NCBI GenBank assembly: GCA_020631735.1
Contig: CM036179.1
Location: 22,931,063 to 22,995,062, forward strand
DNA: 64,000 bases
Direction: 5' to 3'
From: Saccharum officinarum
Taxonomy: Eukaryota; Streptophyta; Magnoliopsida; Poales; Poaceae
Position numbers and translations under genes: made by a program. Shown piece after piece: positions 34,535-47,566 of this stretch (positions within the stretch are counted from its first letter, which is position 1; every line of letters begins with the position of its first letter). A model generated the notes under the pieces. The model saw nothing but the letters and a program-made list of their open reading frames with translations. It was not told the origin of the DNA and searched no databases.

Positions 34535-37500
34535 TGTAACGGATCAACATGATTATACGAGATTAAGTAAGAAAATCTTCTGCCAAGGCAGATAATTTAC
34601 CAAACTTAAGCCCGTACAATCCAAGATTCTATGAAATCACGAAGGATTTCCAACCAACCAACATTCCAACCAAGATCGTACTGATTTAACAGCCACAATC
34701 ACATGGTACATAAAGTTCGCAACGACAGTTGAATACATCAGAGTTCAGAACATAAAGTTATTACAACATAAGTTCAAATAACATAGCGGAAGCAAGTAGT
34801 TTTAAAACCACACACACACTTAGTTCAGATACAGTGCCAGCAGGTAGTCATAGTCCACAAAATCATGGGATAAGATAGACAGAGTGACCATTGCCGTTGG
34901 TCCTAGTTGTCGCCCATCACTGGGTACAGATAGTTGACGCAATACCCATAATACATCTGACCATCTGTAACAACAATGTGAACAACGCCCTGAGTACGAG
35001 AAGGTACTCAGCTAGACTTACCTGTCATCGACCAGAAATAAATGACACCAAGGAGCATGCAAGGCTTTTATAAAGTGGACTGGCTTGACTAGTTTTGTAG
35101 AAAAGCATAAGTTATCAGTTATGCACCATTTAAAATTTAAACTTCAACTTAATTATACCTGATTAATCTAAGTAAGCACCTATGCTAGAGCAATTACTTG
35201 ATTAACCATTAACATCAAAGGTTACCATATCAGGTTTAGCTTTTCCAACATCATTCACATAACCATCCGTGTTCCATCATTATTACTACGATGCTGTAGC
35301 TTGAGTCAAGTGCTCACTATCCAGGAGCGATGGCGATTCAAATCGATTCCTAACCAGCTGGTGATTTATTTCTCACACAAACCACGCTTTCCCTATCAGG
35401 GTCGCTTAGATCACCAATGACACTTTCCAAGTAGCCGCAGGATAACAGTTATGGACCGCACAACCCAGGGACCGCCCGACTGCCAGGACGCACCTTGGGC
35501 TCACTCTTTGCGTCCCTGTCATACCCCCTTCAGCACCAGTCTACCAATCTAAGTTTATCCCAGCTCGAATAGTGTCACTAGCTTCACGGTCGAAAGATAC
35601 TTTATTCGGCCAGCTAAATGTGAGGCATGCGTTCAATATGACAAGAGGGACGAGCAACGATCGGTCCTTAATCGACACAGACGGAATCACTATAGTCCAA
35701 AACCCTATAAGACTTCGCCTGGTCTTCGTTTATCCATCAACACTTGGTTACTTTCCATGATAATAATTATAGCTAACCGTAACCAGGTATCCACCTATAT
35801 CTCGTAGGTAACAGGAAATCACCCGACTTCTACCAGTCTAAGCATGGCTAAGCAATACTTTTGATCCTAAACTAAAATAGGATTCTATGCATATTTATGG
35901 ATCAAGGAAAAGGTATATATGTATCAAGTGTTTCACTCAACTCCTATAACTTAATGCAACAATATATAACTCATATATCAAGAATTGCTTGAATAAAATA
36001 GGGGATTTAGAATGCTCTGGGGTTTACCTCTTTCAAACGAACTAGGTTGGTGATCTACGCACTCAGGCAACTCCTCTCCTTGTTCCTCTTCCTCGGGCAC
36101 CTCCTGTGCCTAGAGCTCTTGCGGATCGGTCCAAGTATGTTCTTTCCGGCACTGCTACCGGCGACTCCTCCTGCGATCCTGTATGATGCAATTGCATAAG
36201 TAAACATATAGACGGTGCATCGGATGCGGTGGAATGCCATGATGACATGATATGCAGATGAGCACATTGAATCTGATAGTATAGATTAAAGACAAAATCT
36301 TCTACAAGGTAGTCCACATCATCCAAGGACATGTACCACAAAACATGTCATCTACTCTTATACTAGTTAGCATATAATTCTCACACAAGTGTTGCTACAC
36401 TTTGCCAAACCCTAATACCTTAACCTATCAAGTAACACCAGCAAGGTAGTTTGGTGCTTCAAAGATACACCAAACACTTTTTATTACTTTCAATTATTCA
36501 TAAATAATAACCTTTTATTTCCTATTTAAACTAGGGTTACACATTAACACCTATTTCTGTTGCATGTAAAAATTCACAAAAATTACAGTAGCATAGTACT
36601 ACTCCAAATAGCATACTACATAAATTTCATGGGATTTGGATAAGTAAAACAATATGTACAAAATAAACAAGCTATAGCATAATAATGAGCTTGAAAATAC
36701 TTTATACTAGGAAATGTATCAAACAACAAATTTTTGATTTTTCTTATGCTCTACACAGTAAACAAGCACATCACAAAAATTATCACAGGCATGTGTTATA
36801 TAATTTTTGCTCTCTACTAAAAATAATAAAAATCATCAATTAAAGACATTTGAACTACACTTCAATAATTTTTCATAGAACATGCCCTATAAACATTTTT
36901 CCTAAAAAGTACATCATGAAAGAAGACTAATGAAATAGGAACCATATTTTTCTAATCAATATTCTATTTACTAGACATTTTTTAAGATATCAGCACTTAT
37001 AAGAATTAAATAAATCTACACAGAAAAGTATCTCAAAATTAACATACAATATTTTTAAGCCATAGATCTAGTTATGAGAAACACTACAAAATTTGTTTCA
37101 CAATTTTTGGAGCTAAAAATCTTGAGATATGATTTTTGAAAGCCTTTCACAATTTCTGTAAAATCCTTTTCTTTAAAACCCGAAAATCTACTTGGCCTTA
37201 AACGCTACGCACACCCCACGGTTTCACCCTGAATCCACACCGAGAGACAGACAGTCGGGGCCCATGGGTCAACTGACCCCACCGGTCAGCCGGAGCCGAG
37301 GGGGGCTCATCGTTGACCGCGCGGATCTCGCCGCCGATGAGCCAAACGGCGAGGCGGTCAGCACGAGCGTGCTCAGGGCACCAAGCCGCACCGACAGGTG
37401 CCCGGACTTGGCCGGGTGGTTTACCGGAGCAAGCTCGCCGACGCGCATGGCGCACGGCGGCGCTACCTCACCACAGCCACACCTCGCCGGTGCACGGCAT

Positions 37501-38552
37501 GGTGGTTCGAGGAGCGCTAGAGCTCCAGCATCACCAGGCGAAAACGACGCGCGCAAAAGAAGAGAAGAAAGGCGATGGAAGCAGCCCACCCACGCGGAGC
37601 CGAGCTCTGACGAGTGGCAGTGAAGAACGGTCAGCCAAAATTGGCCCCTCACCTTGACGATGGCGACAGCTGGAGGGAGCACGGGGTGGAGCGGAGGGAG
37701 GCGGAGCAATGGCCACGAAGATTCGGACGCGGGTGCAGCAGCGACGGCGATAGGCGGTGGCAGAGCTCGGATGGCGGCGGCAATGGCGCGGTGACCGCTG
37801 GCTCCGCTACGGCTGCTGCTGGCACGCGAGGAATGCGAAATGGGAGGGACGAGGAGCGGCCACGCGGTTCGGTCGACTTGGAGGCGTGGCGAGGCGGTGG
37901 GGGCCATGGCGTGCCACTCGTATGCCGGCGATGGCGAGCGGCTTCCACGCAACGGCCGTGGCCTGAACGCGGTCGTGCGCTGGCGCGTGGCGTGCGCAGG
38001 CGCGGACGCAGGCCGGGCCGGCCTGCCGAGCTGGGCCGGAAACGGGGCACTGTCCCAGTCAGGCGGGAAAACCTTTTTCTTTTATAAATAAAATTTCTAG
38101 ATTTTCTAATTCATTTTAAATTTGAATTTTGAAGATGAAAAAGACATTTTCAAAGGTTGACCTCAAAACAAAAGTTGTTCAAAATTTAATTATCTACAAC
38201 TTTTATTTAGGGCATTTTTCAAAATTCCAAATAGATTTTGAATTAATGATTTAAAGTCCAATTTTAAAATAAAACTCATTTTTCTAGAATATTTTTAAAA
38301 GCAAAATTTGGGGCGATTTTAAATGCAAAAGTTGCTCCAAAAATTCTGCTAATTAATTCTAGGTTATTTAAAATTATAGCCAAACAAGTTCTACAACTCT
38401 AGCAAGCAAATGCAACAATTATGCTTCAAACAAATGTTTTTCACACTTCAATTTAATTTCAACTTATATTGCATGTGATGATGAAAATGAATGTGATGCT
38501 AATGCTCATGCTTTGGGATGTTAATGCACGCTTAACACCCGGGGGTGTTACA
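34535..38552 (-). mobile_element. 5' LTR of the gypsy chromovirus
   Basis: 4018 bp. In element orientation it starts TGTAACACCCCCGGGTGTTA and ends CATGTTGATCCGTTACA. The GC-rich segment at about 37190-38070 corresponds to 26560-27370 in the 3' LTR. The 120-codon frame seen in the other LTRs is shifted here (36063-36341). Confidence 0.93.
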
Positions 38553-39786
38553 ACCTACACCTGCTCTTGCTTGAGATTGAAGGGGTAGGCGCCCTCGTCT
38601 CTCTAGCAAGGGAAGGTTCAAGGAGGTTTCAAGAAGGAGCACGGAAAGGAAAAGGACGAACTAGAACCTCCCACACCACTTGCTTGAGATTGAAGGGGTA
38701 GGAGCCCTCGTCTATCTAGCAAGGGAAGGTCCAAGGAGGAGGTTTCAAGAAGGAGCATGGAAAGGGAAAGGACGAACTAGAATCCTCCCACACCGCTGAG
38801 GAGCTTGTGCTGCTTCTTGTCCATCTTCTTGGTAAGTCAAATTCTAAGCTCCATCACCTAGAGACCCTAGAAGACAACCTCTAGTTGGTTCATCACCTAG
38901 AGATCTCCAAACTAGTATTTTTGTGAACCAAGCCAATGTAGAGCAGTCTACCCTTGTCGGTGCTTTGTCGACTGACTAGTGAATTTATACATGTGTCATG
39001 CTACTCTAGAAAGACGATGGTAGCATCCAAAGACATAAGGAATTATACTAGTTCAAGCCAAAGCCCTACATCCATTCTCGCAGAGATTTCGAGTTCGTGT
39101 TCCTCGGTTGAATGCTCTGAAGTTCTTACAATGGGGTGTGTAAGCTAAGGGAAAGAGGTAGGAGGAGTGAGGTAAACGACTGCTCGAATGAAGTCCCGAG
39201 AGTACGTCCCCTTGGAATGGAGGCCTGGCCGCCCTTATATAGAGTTTGGGGTCCAGGTTACATATATAGAGAGAGAGGGGTTCTCCCGACCGAGTGGTCG
39301 TGAGCCCAAGGGAAGCTAGTAAGCTTAGCTTGCAAGCAAGCCTGTCTTGTCTTGGCGTCAGCGCACGTTCTAGTGTGGTTGGCATCATGGTCTTGCTCCC
39401 ACATCGCGACATGGCGTGGCGTGATGCTATAGTGTCGGCCATGATGGCACTATTGGCACGGTGGTTGTTCGCCAACTGTCCTGTGCGACATGATCTTGTC
39501 ATGGCCTTCGTCATCATCTCCTATTCTCCTGGTGGCATCGTGGTGACAGTGTGGGAGCAGATAGCCGCTCCTAGGTCATCGGTTGCCTTTGCTAGTCATG
39601 ACGCCGGTGGCCTCGACCCTGGAAAGTGAAGTCGAGGTTCCCGATGGCTTGGCTGGTCTTAAAAGTCAAGGCCAGGGTCATGTGCCCCATCCCATAGCGG
39701 GTGAGGCCATATGTCTGTCTTGTCAGGCCGTATTTAGATGGTGAGATGCCATACCGGTCATCACCGCCTAGCAGTGTTGTCTTGTC
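38553..39786. repeat. TE-derived DNA right of the gypsy insertion; LTR-like promoter on the minus strand
   Basis: No gene. On the minus strand, CTATATAAGG (about 39233-39242) looks like a TATA box in an LTR-like promoter. CTCATT and ACTTCAGAGCATTC-type leader sequence and an untranslated stretch follow down to 38558. This fits a minus-strand LTR remnant, perhaps gypsy Tat/Athila-like. The open frame at 39053-39517 is probably fortuitous. It ends in TTGTC, the target site of the solo LTR. Confidence 0.45.
38566..38794. repeat. ~113-bp tandem duplication
   Basis: Two units starting CTTGCTTGAGATTGAAGGGG (38566 and 38679) repeat in full, including CTAGCAAGGGAAGGT and AAGGACGAACTAGAA, with few differences. 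Confidence 0.9.
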
Positions 39787-42700
39787 TGTAACACCCTTGG
39801 TGTTACCGTGTCAAACAACTCATTAAACCATTTATAAGCATCATGTTTATGTGTTATTGCATGTGATCAATTGTGAAGATAAAATCTCGTAACCCAAAAT
39901 AATCAATAAAATGTTAAAAATGAAAAGTAGTCCAATGATGCATTTTTGCCATAGAACATGTGTAGGACACACTAATAAAGTTTGTAGTACAAACTTTGTA
40001 GATGGTAATGCAACTTTTGCCATAGAAAATAGTATGGTTAACTAGTATTTTTAATAGCTTGGAAATTGAACTCGAGAACTAAATCAGTTAGAAATTTTTT
40101 GAGTCAAAAAACAGTTGACAACACCAAGTTCACGAATTTATTCTGTGAAATTTAGTTAAGTAGTGATATCATGTTTTAGCTTCTATAGATATCCCGTTAT
40201 GCCCTCTTGTGCGTAGAGAAGATGGTTGGGTTTCAATTTCGACGAATTAGTTTTTGAACGTGCTTTAAAAATTGTGCATGAACACGTTGCCTCAGCTACC
40301 TGTCTCTGTGAGCGCGGTCACCATGCGTAGACACCCTGTGCCACGAGCCTGGCCACGCCCCGCGCACCGCGCTGCCTTACTGGGCTGGCCAGGCCCACCT
40401 TGGCTTAGCCATGGCTAGACCCATTGGTCTGCTGGCCAGCCACTAGCCTCTACACCATGGGTCCATCGCTGTCTCCCTGCCACTGCAGCCGCTGCCCTCC
40501 CCTACACTCGTGTGGTCGCCCGTCGCATCGCTGCTCTGCCCGGTGGTCACACCATTGCGCTGTGCTGCTGCTGCTCTCAATCATGCGTGCGTGGGCTTGG
40601 TCCGGCCACTGCGGCGCCGTCGCGTCCGCCCGATAGCGTTGTGATGCGTGCATTTGGTGCGCTCTTGGCCACAGCACATGGCTGTGTTGCGGCTGCTACC
40701 GTGTGCACCTAGCTCGCCGTGGCAGCCAAGCTCCTTAACCACCCGCCTTGATGAACGTCACACTGGGATCTCGTCGGTCTGACCTCCCCGTCATCCCTTG
40801 TCACATCCTCCTTGTCGTGATGCCTTCACCAAATCCGCCTGGAAGGAGTTACCTCGGCCCAATTCACCACAAGCATGGCTTCACCATCAAGTCCTCCAGC
40901 TGCCCGACCCCACCTTGCCTTGACTCATGCCCCCAACGAACTCCAATTATGGGCTTTGACCCACCACCGTGCCATTAAGGCCACATTCGGCCATGGGGTA
41001 ATAATCCCTCCTAGGTCCCGCTCACGTTCAAGCAACCGCACCACGATCTTTGCCTTGACCTCCTCCACGCCCTGTGCTTGCTAGCCAAACCCCTACTGTC
41101 TCCTAGGCCCCGCTGACATGGTTGCGCCACCATGGTGCGCCATCGCATTGGTCGGACGCATGTGGCTGGCCCTTCTCAGGTGATCACTGGCCGAGCCACC
41201 ACTTTGGCTAGGTTTGTGGTGAGTCACTGGAGCTCACCCGCCACCTCTACCACTCTCTTAGTACCTTAGCTCACCGGAGCACCGACACTGTTGCTGCAGG
41301 TTGCCCACCTCCATGGGGAACCCGCCCGTCCTCGCCTCCGGCCTCCAAACCACTGTCTGATGCCATGCGTCAACCCCTAGGTGAGCATCAGCCCCCTAAC
41401 TAGGCTTGTGCAGGTCCCTGTTGGCCTGCATTGCGGCTCCGTGCTGGCCGGTGCGGTGCCAGCGAGCGCGGGGAGCTCTAAGGACCCGCCCATTGCGAAG
41501 GAGAGAAAGTGCGAGGGTTTTGCTGCATGATTATTGCCTTTAGGAATAGTGCACATAGTGGTCATACTAATACTATTTAGTGCGGGGGTGTTTTTGCTAA
41601 AACGCTAGCGGCACGCGGGCTCCCCTGCCATGGGCCACTTCCGCGCTTGGGTCGTGCCTGCGTTGGGCCGCGCTGGGCCAATTGGCTTTTCTTTTTCGAA
41701 AGAAATTAGAAATAGCTTTTTATTTTCTTTATGTGCCAGTTTTGTACAATTAAGATCAATTCATATAAGTGTCCAAAAATTGTAAAACCAATTTTGTTAG
41801 GTTTCTAAATTCATGATCTATCCGTTAGTGTAATTAGTTTATATATATCTGTGTTGGTGCTGAGACATATTAAATCATTGAAAGTACTTAATATTATCAA
41901 GTTAAAACTTGTTGGAATTTTTGTGGCAAATCTGTAATAGCTTTAACCTTGAAATTTTTATATATGGCAATATTATGTGCTTGCTGTAATTTTTATAGCC
42001 CTAAGCAAGACTGTTAGGTATGGTAGCTAATTATCCATTAATAACTAATATGAATAAAAGACTAATGTTGATTTATAAGATGAAACACTTGTATGATGAG
42101 CCTGATCTTTGCTTGAAGAAGATGATAGTTAGTTTTCTATCTTAGTCATTAGAGCTAGCTTAGTGGCTTAGCTAGTGTATTCTTATTTTAAGAGTTGTTG
42201 TTGCCTAAATACTAAATGTTGCATCATCATCGCATGCATGTAGAGAACGAGTTGGTGGAGTACGTGACCCCCCGGAGATCAGGAGTATGAGGAGATCATA
42301 GAAGAATACGAGGAGGAGGTACTCATACAGGAGGAGTTCTTAGAGCCACCCATGACTGACACAACTAACACTACGCCTGCCCAAGGCAAACCCTGGTGCA
42401 TAACTCTTATTTTTTATAATAACAATATATCTATATGTTGTGCATTTACGTTGCAGGAATGTTATGAAAACCACATGCATATTTATATCTACCTATGAGT
42501 CTTACTAGTACATATCGAGTAGATGTTATGCTTAGGTTATCGGTAGTGTGAGTAACCTGTCGTTACTCATAATAGGTGATTATTATTACTCTCATAATAA
42601 AATGATGGAAAGGGAAATGGTGACCGAGTAGGGATATGGTATGGGTATTGGTGGGTGTAACAGGTTGTGACCCGTGGCCATGGGGCATGGCTTGGTTGCG

Positions 42701-43269
42701 TTGTTTTCTCTATCCGTGTCGATTGAGGACCGTCCGTTGTTGTGGATGGTAGTTAGGTCACAGATTTATTATCCCGAGCATATACTTGCTTATGGGAGCG
42801 GGAAGGCTCGTTACTCTCTTGTCATTGGTTTTGGCTTTTTCTAGACCGATTGATTGGAGGCGAGGAAAGGTGGAGGTCTAAGCACCACATTGAGACCGGG
42901 TCTCAAATGTGGGGGCTTGGAGTCCAAGTTTGGACAAGGACCTGGACCCCTCAACAATAGTGGAATAGGTTGGTCTTGTTTGTGCCTAGGGTACAAGCGA
43001 GGCGTGTATTTTTTGGGGTACCAAGCTGGGCTATATTGATTTGTGAATCACCATTTCTACATGATGGTATGACTTGGCTATGGTCCAGCACCATAGTAAG
43101 AACTGGAATATGAAAGATGGTAAAATGATTCTAATTGCTCAGCTCTTGCTTGAAAGTAGAATGGATAGATAATAAACTAATCTTGACTGCTAATGAACTT
43201 TATCTTAAGGACAAACCGCTAATATTGCTTTCTGCAAAACAAAAGAACCAACAAGCCCTATTGCCTATC

Positions 43270-44852
43270 TGTAAGTGCATTCACCCCCGATGTGGGTTTT
43301 GGATAATTAATGACAATCAAATTAGAGACTAATGAGTTTATTCATGTGAATCAATAGGTGTTAGTCCATTGAAAGACTTGAACGATGATATATTGTGATT
43401 TTAGCATCCCCAATTTCATTTGATGGACGGCGTTCCGGCTCAAGGGCTCAAATAGATTTTACTTTTAATTTGAGTTATAGGAAATGCCGTACTATCAAGA
43501 GGGATACAAATTAGACTTGCTAGACTTAGGAAAAGAGTGCTCATGTTGATCTAGTTTATGCGCTTGAGAGACACATTTTCACTCACGGGCACATATAACA
43601 TATTTTATCTGTCTGAGTGGACCAGTAGTTCTGGCTTACCCCATCGAAAGTACCGGTACTAGAGAGCTACACCCATTGTTGTGCATAGAAGTGAACTGCC
43701 GAAAGTTTTGGTCTCTAACCGGTAGTTCCGATGCAGACCGGAAGTTTCGGTGAAACTCCGGAAGTACCGGTAGTTCATCTGTGCCTCTCGCCCACCCGGC
43801 GAAGTTGGGCATAGAAGTGAACTACTGGTAGTTTCAGTATTTCACCGGTAGTTCTGGTGTACATCAAAAGTCCTAGTCAGTCACCAGAAGTTCCGACTGT
43901 TCACTCCTCGTTCTGCTCAAGCCCAACGGTCAGTTCTGCGTGGACCGAAAGTTCTGATGATCCACCATCGGAAGTTCCGGTAGTTCATCTGGACTATAAG
44001 TATATATACTTTCTTACCCCCATTTCTAACTGTTACCCACGCCATTTACTCTGTATAAGCTCTCTCCAAACAGCCTCTAAGCTTTGACTCACCCACTCTC
44101 TCTCCCTCTTTGCTCCTAGCCTTCAATCCTTGCAAGTTTTGAGCTAGAGACGTGAGATTTGAGAGTTGGGAGCTATGATCTTCGACTTGAGCACTTGGAT
44201 TCTTCGTCTAGCTGATTTGGTTTGTGTTTGTTACTCTTAGGCTCTTAGAACCTTAGCCAGCTAGGTGTTCTTCGTGGTTGCCCATGTTGATTCATTTGTG
44301 AGGGCATCTTGGAGTGTTTGTATTACCTCTTTGATCCTTAGTGAAAATCTCAGGCTAACCTTTGTGGTTGCTTGAGGGAGGAGACCTTCGTGGTCACCTC
44401 AACAAGAGGGACGTAGGAACTCCTAAGTGGGGACCGAACCTCAGTAAACAAATCTTGTGTCCTCTGTGCTTGTTGGTGTGGTGGTAGCATCGACTACCCT
44501 TGTTCTTTGTTGTTTCTCCTCCCTACCTCAACTTCTTAGGTTGGAGTGACCGATCTACAATTCAACAAGGTGTCAAGCTTTGGGGCACATCACATCTTCA
44601 TCAACAACATCTGAGAAGGGGTGGTATCATTTAGATCTAAAATAACAGCTCATATTCACTCTGATTTCGTAGCATCTTAGGGCACCAGAAGTTCCGGTTG
44701 GTTTGCATCAGAAGTTCCGGTCATACCGGAAGTTTCGGTCCAAACCTACCGGAGTTTCTGGTTGGTATTTAACTTCCGCATTTTGAGTTTTTGAATTTTA
44801 GGGTTTGCAAATATGCCTATTCACTCCCTTCTAGGCCAATTAGATCCTTTCA
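43270..44852 (+). mobile_element. 5' LTR of the SIRE-like element
   Basis: 1583 bp, TG…CA ends. A TATA box-like TATATATA lies at 44001-44008. Directly upstream, 43617-43995, is an array of CCGGAAGTTCCGGT-like imperfect palindromes; a second small cluster lies at 44687-44762 near the LTR end. Confidence 0.93.
43617..43995 (+). promoter_or_regulatory. Array of imperfect palindromes in the SIRE-like U3 (5' LTR)
   Basis: About a dozen variants of ACCGGAAGTTCCGGT or ACCGGTAGTTC appear with variable spacers just before the TATA box. The 3' LTR has the matching array at about 54390-54765. It could bind transcription factors or form hairpins. This is observation only; no function is shown. Confidence 0.7.
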
Positions 44853-44854
44853 AT

Positions 44855-44866
44855 TGGTATCAAAGC
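44855..44866 (+). promoter_or_regulatory. Primer-binding site of the SIRE-like element
   Basis: TGGTATCAAAGC two bases after the 5' LTR differs by one base from the usual initiator-tRNA-Met complement TGGTATCAGAGC. Confidence 0.9.
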
Positions 44867-44913
44867 AAGGTTCCTCATGACATATGCTTCACCTGTGAGG
44901 AGTAAGATTGGCC

Positions 44914-46104
44914 AAGATGGATCAAGATCAAATCAATGAGTTAGTCAAGCAGCTCTCCAACACACTCACCAAACAGCTGCAAGAGCAACAACAAGAGCAA
45001 ATGAACAAAATGCAAGAGCAACTAGACAAGATGAAGGAGATCTTGAGCAAGAAAAGTGATGATGCAACAAGTGGTGCCAAGCAAGGAGAGAATAATGAAG
45101 ACAAGACACCTAAAAGCTACAAGAGAGCTTCTTATGACTATAGCTAAGGAAGTCAAAGCAAAGGGCCACTTAGTCAAATGCCCGTCGTCAACCTCGGCAA
45201 GCCACCTCCATTTGATGGTGTGAGATATAATTACTAGGCTCATAGAATGAAGATGCACCTCATCACCGCAAGATGTTGGGAAGTTGTTGAGGTTGGTGTG
45301 CAAATGCTCGAAGAAGGAGAAGAGATAACTCTCGAAGTTCAACATGATATCATGCAAAATGCCATGGCTATGACTTTGATATTGCAATGCCTCACTCCGA
45401 ATGACAACAACAAGGTTCAAGGCATGGAGAATGCGAAGCGCATTTGGGACACTTTGAAGGTATCATTTGAAGGAGACAAGAGTGTAAGAAGAGGACAAAT
45501 TGAGTTGCTCACAAGCAAGATTGAGAACTTTGGGTGGATCGAAGGAGACACCACTCAAGTCATGTTTGACAAGCTTATGACTTTGATCAACAAGATTAGA
45601 GCTCTTGGTGATACTCATTGGGATGATCATGCCATTGCAAGAAAGTTGTGTAGAGTGTATAGACAAAAGAACAACATTCTAGCTTCTGTCATAGTGGAGA
45701 GGGAGAACTATGATACTATGACTCCACATGAGATGCTTGCAAAGTTGACGCATCATGAGGTTCTAGATGATGAAGCCATAGAAGCATCCACAAGAAAGAA
45801 GAGCATTGCCCTCACCGCTTCACAAGCTAGTGGATCAAGCCATTGCAACAAAGGGACTTGCAAGCATGAGAGTAATGATAGTGATGAAGAACTTGATGAA
45901 CAAGCACTTGAGAATGAAGAAAGATAAGATGAGAAGAAATGGTGGAAAGCCATACAAGAAGAGATTTTGCTATGAGTGTGGTGATATTGGTCACTTTGCC
46001 GCGGATTGTCCCAACAAAGGCAAGAAGTTAAGATACAACAAAGAAGGCGATAAGAAGTATAAGAACAAGAAGAAGGGTGAAGCACATCTTGGCCAAGAGT
46101 GGTA
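44914..46104 (+). pseudogene. Copia gag with zinc knuckle
   Basis: It starts MDQDQINELVKQLSN with a Gln-rich coiled segment. The frame has in-frame stops TAA at 45145 and TAG at about 45235, then continues as the gag (UBN2-type) domain: MKMHLITARCWEVVEVGVQ, AKRIWDTLKVSFEGDKSVRR, FGWIEGDTTQVMFDKLMTL. A frameshift near 45925 moves to another frame carrying the zinc knuckle CYECGDIGHFAADC (45968-46009), followed by a Lys-rich tail. Confidence 0.9.
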
Positions 46105-46156
46105 ATCCGATGATGATAGTGAAGATGATAATGCCAATGGAAATGAAAAGAAGAGT

Positions 46157-47350
46157 GTGGCCACAATTGCTATACATGAGACATCCTCTTCAACCAAGTC
46201 CTTCACCGATAATGCTTCATCGACCTCACACTTGACCAACACTTTTTTATCTTCTAGACTCTTCACAAACCTCTCCGACGATAATCTTGACACTCCTACT
46301 TGCCTTATGGCAAAGGGAGATAAGGTATCATCTAACTCTCCTACACCCTCTAGTAATGAATGTGAGAGTGATGATGAAGATGATGAACAATATGCCACTA
46401 AGTTAATTAAAAGATTTGGTAAAGATGCTACAACTAAAATCTTGAACCTAATGTATACCATAGATAAGCGTGAGTCATGCATTGAGTCATAAGGGGAATT
46501 GCTCCTAGAGGAAAGGGAGAAGAACCAAGGGCTTGAGGCATGTCTCTCCAAAGAAAAGGAGAAGGTTGAGAAGTTAAGGGTAGAATTGTCTTTGGCCAAG
46601 GATTCCTATGAGTGCTTGTCCAAGGAACATTCTTCACTTAATGACTCTTTAGCTAGTCTAAAGAGTGATTATAGTTTGGTTCAAGATAGCCTTACAAGCT
46701 TGAAAGATAAACATCATGAGCTTGAACTTAACTATGACACTCTTTGGAAGAGCACTTCTACTCTTTCTAAGGACTCTAAATCTTCAACTAGTGAAGGTTG
46801 TGAAAAATGCTATAATGTTGATATAAATGCTTGTGCTTCTAACCTTGTTGAGCTAGAAAAGAAAGAGGAGATTAGTAGGTTGAACATGATCATCAAGCAT
46901 GGTTGCAAGTGTAAGGACAAGCAACCAACCACAACCTACAAGCCACCAAGACACTTCTCTATCAAGGATGGCCTTGGGTATGATAGGTATGTTGGTAAGG
47001 CCAATGGAAGGTACAAGGTTAATGGGGTGGATTGTGTGAAGTTCAACAAGGGTGTGCCACTTGTTGATATTATCAACAAGGTAAACAATGTGGTCACTCC
47101 CACAAGCACACCTTCTACCAACAAGAACAATAAGAAGAAGAAAATTGAAGTGCACAAGCAACAAGTACCTATTTCTAGGAACCATGCTTGTGATTACATG
47201 TGTTGTTGGGGTAAGGATGGCAAAATTACTGTGAAGTATGTAGGGGCACTCAAGAGGAAGCAAATCTTGAGGAGTGTTTGGGTGCCTAAAGCTTATGTTA
47301 CTAACCCCCTAGGACCCAATTCTATTTGGGTACCTAAAACAAAGGCTTAA
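46157..47350 (+). pseudogene. Gag C-terminal extension with coiled coil
   Basis: One frame (TAA at 46490 in the middle) encodes a Ser/Asp-rich stretch, then heptad-like LSKEKEKVEKLRVELSLAK and DSLASLKSDYSLVQDSLTS. Further on come FSIKDGLGYDRYVGKANG, CDYMCCWGKDGKI and IWVPKTKA, which usually lead into the protease in SIRE-type elements. It may help particle assembly. Confidence 0.8.
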
Positions 47351-47381
47351 TCTTGTTTTGTAGGATTACTCCTCTGATGGA

Positions 47382-47566
47382 ACAAGTTGGGTGCTTGATA
47401 GTGGATGCACCAATCATATGACCGGGGAGAAAAGCATGTTTACATCATTTCAACCAAATGAGAACACTAGTGAAAGGATTGTGTTCGGTGATAATAGTAA
47501 AGGAGAAATCCTTAGTTTGGGTAAAATCGCTATCTCAAATGATAATCAATTTCCAATGTATTACTT
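47382..47566 (+). pseudogene. Copia aspartic protease
   Basis: WVLDSGCTNHMTGEKSMFTS contains the catalytic DSG (Asp near 47394). It is followed by VFGDNSKGEILSLGKI. A frameshift near 47560 separates it from the next domain. Confidence 0.88.

Larger units (their letters stand above)
23924..38552 (-). mobile_element. Complete Ty3/gypsy chromovirus, Tekay/Del-like, 14,629 bp
   Basis: Two LTRs of about 4 kb (34535-38552 is 5', 23924-27864 is 3'), each starting TGTAACACC and ending TTACA in element orientation. A perfect 5-bp duplication ACCTA flanks the element (23919-23923 and 38553-38557). Order on the minus strand: 5' LTR, tRNA-iMet-type primer site, additional ORF with a histone-H3-like start, gag, protease, RT, RNase H, integrase, chromodomain-like end, polypurine tract, 3' LTR. 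RT-RNaseH-integrase order defines Ty3/gypsy. The integrase tail VFHVSQLKKCLRV … EYREQPVRVLDTKDRVTRNK followed by a chromodomain is characteristic of Tekay/Del chromoviruses. Gag and pol carry frameshifts and nonsense codons, so this copy is not autonomous as assembled. Confidence 0.93.

Noticed and set aside
37198..38091. Several overlapping open frames in the gypsy 5' LTR
   Set aside because: All are by-products of the GC-rich island; they compete with each other and are not conserved in the other LTR copies.
39053..39517. 154-codon minus-strand protein
   Set aside because: It overlaps an LTR-like promoter with a TATA box; there are no recognisable domains.
43617..43995. CRISPR-like array of repeats
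   Set aside because: Repeats are short, imperfect and irregularly spaced, in a eukaryotic LTR promoter; no cas genes are present.
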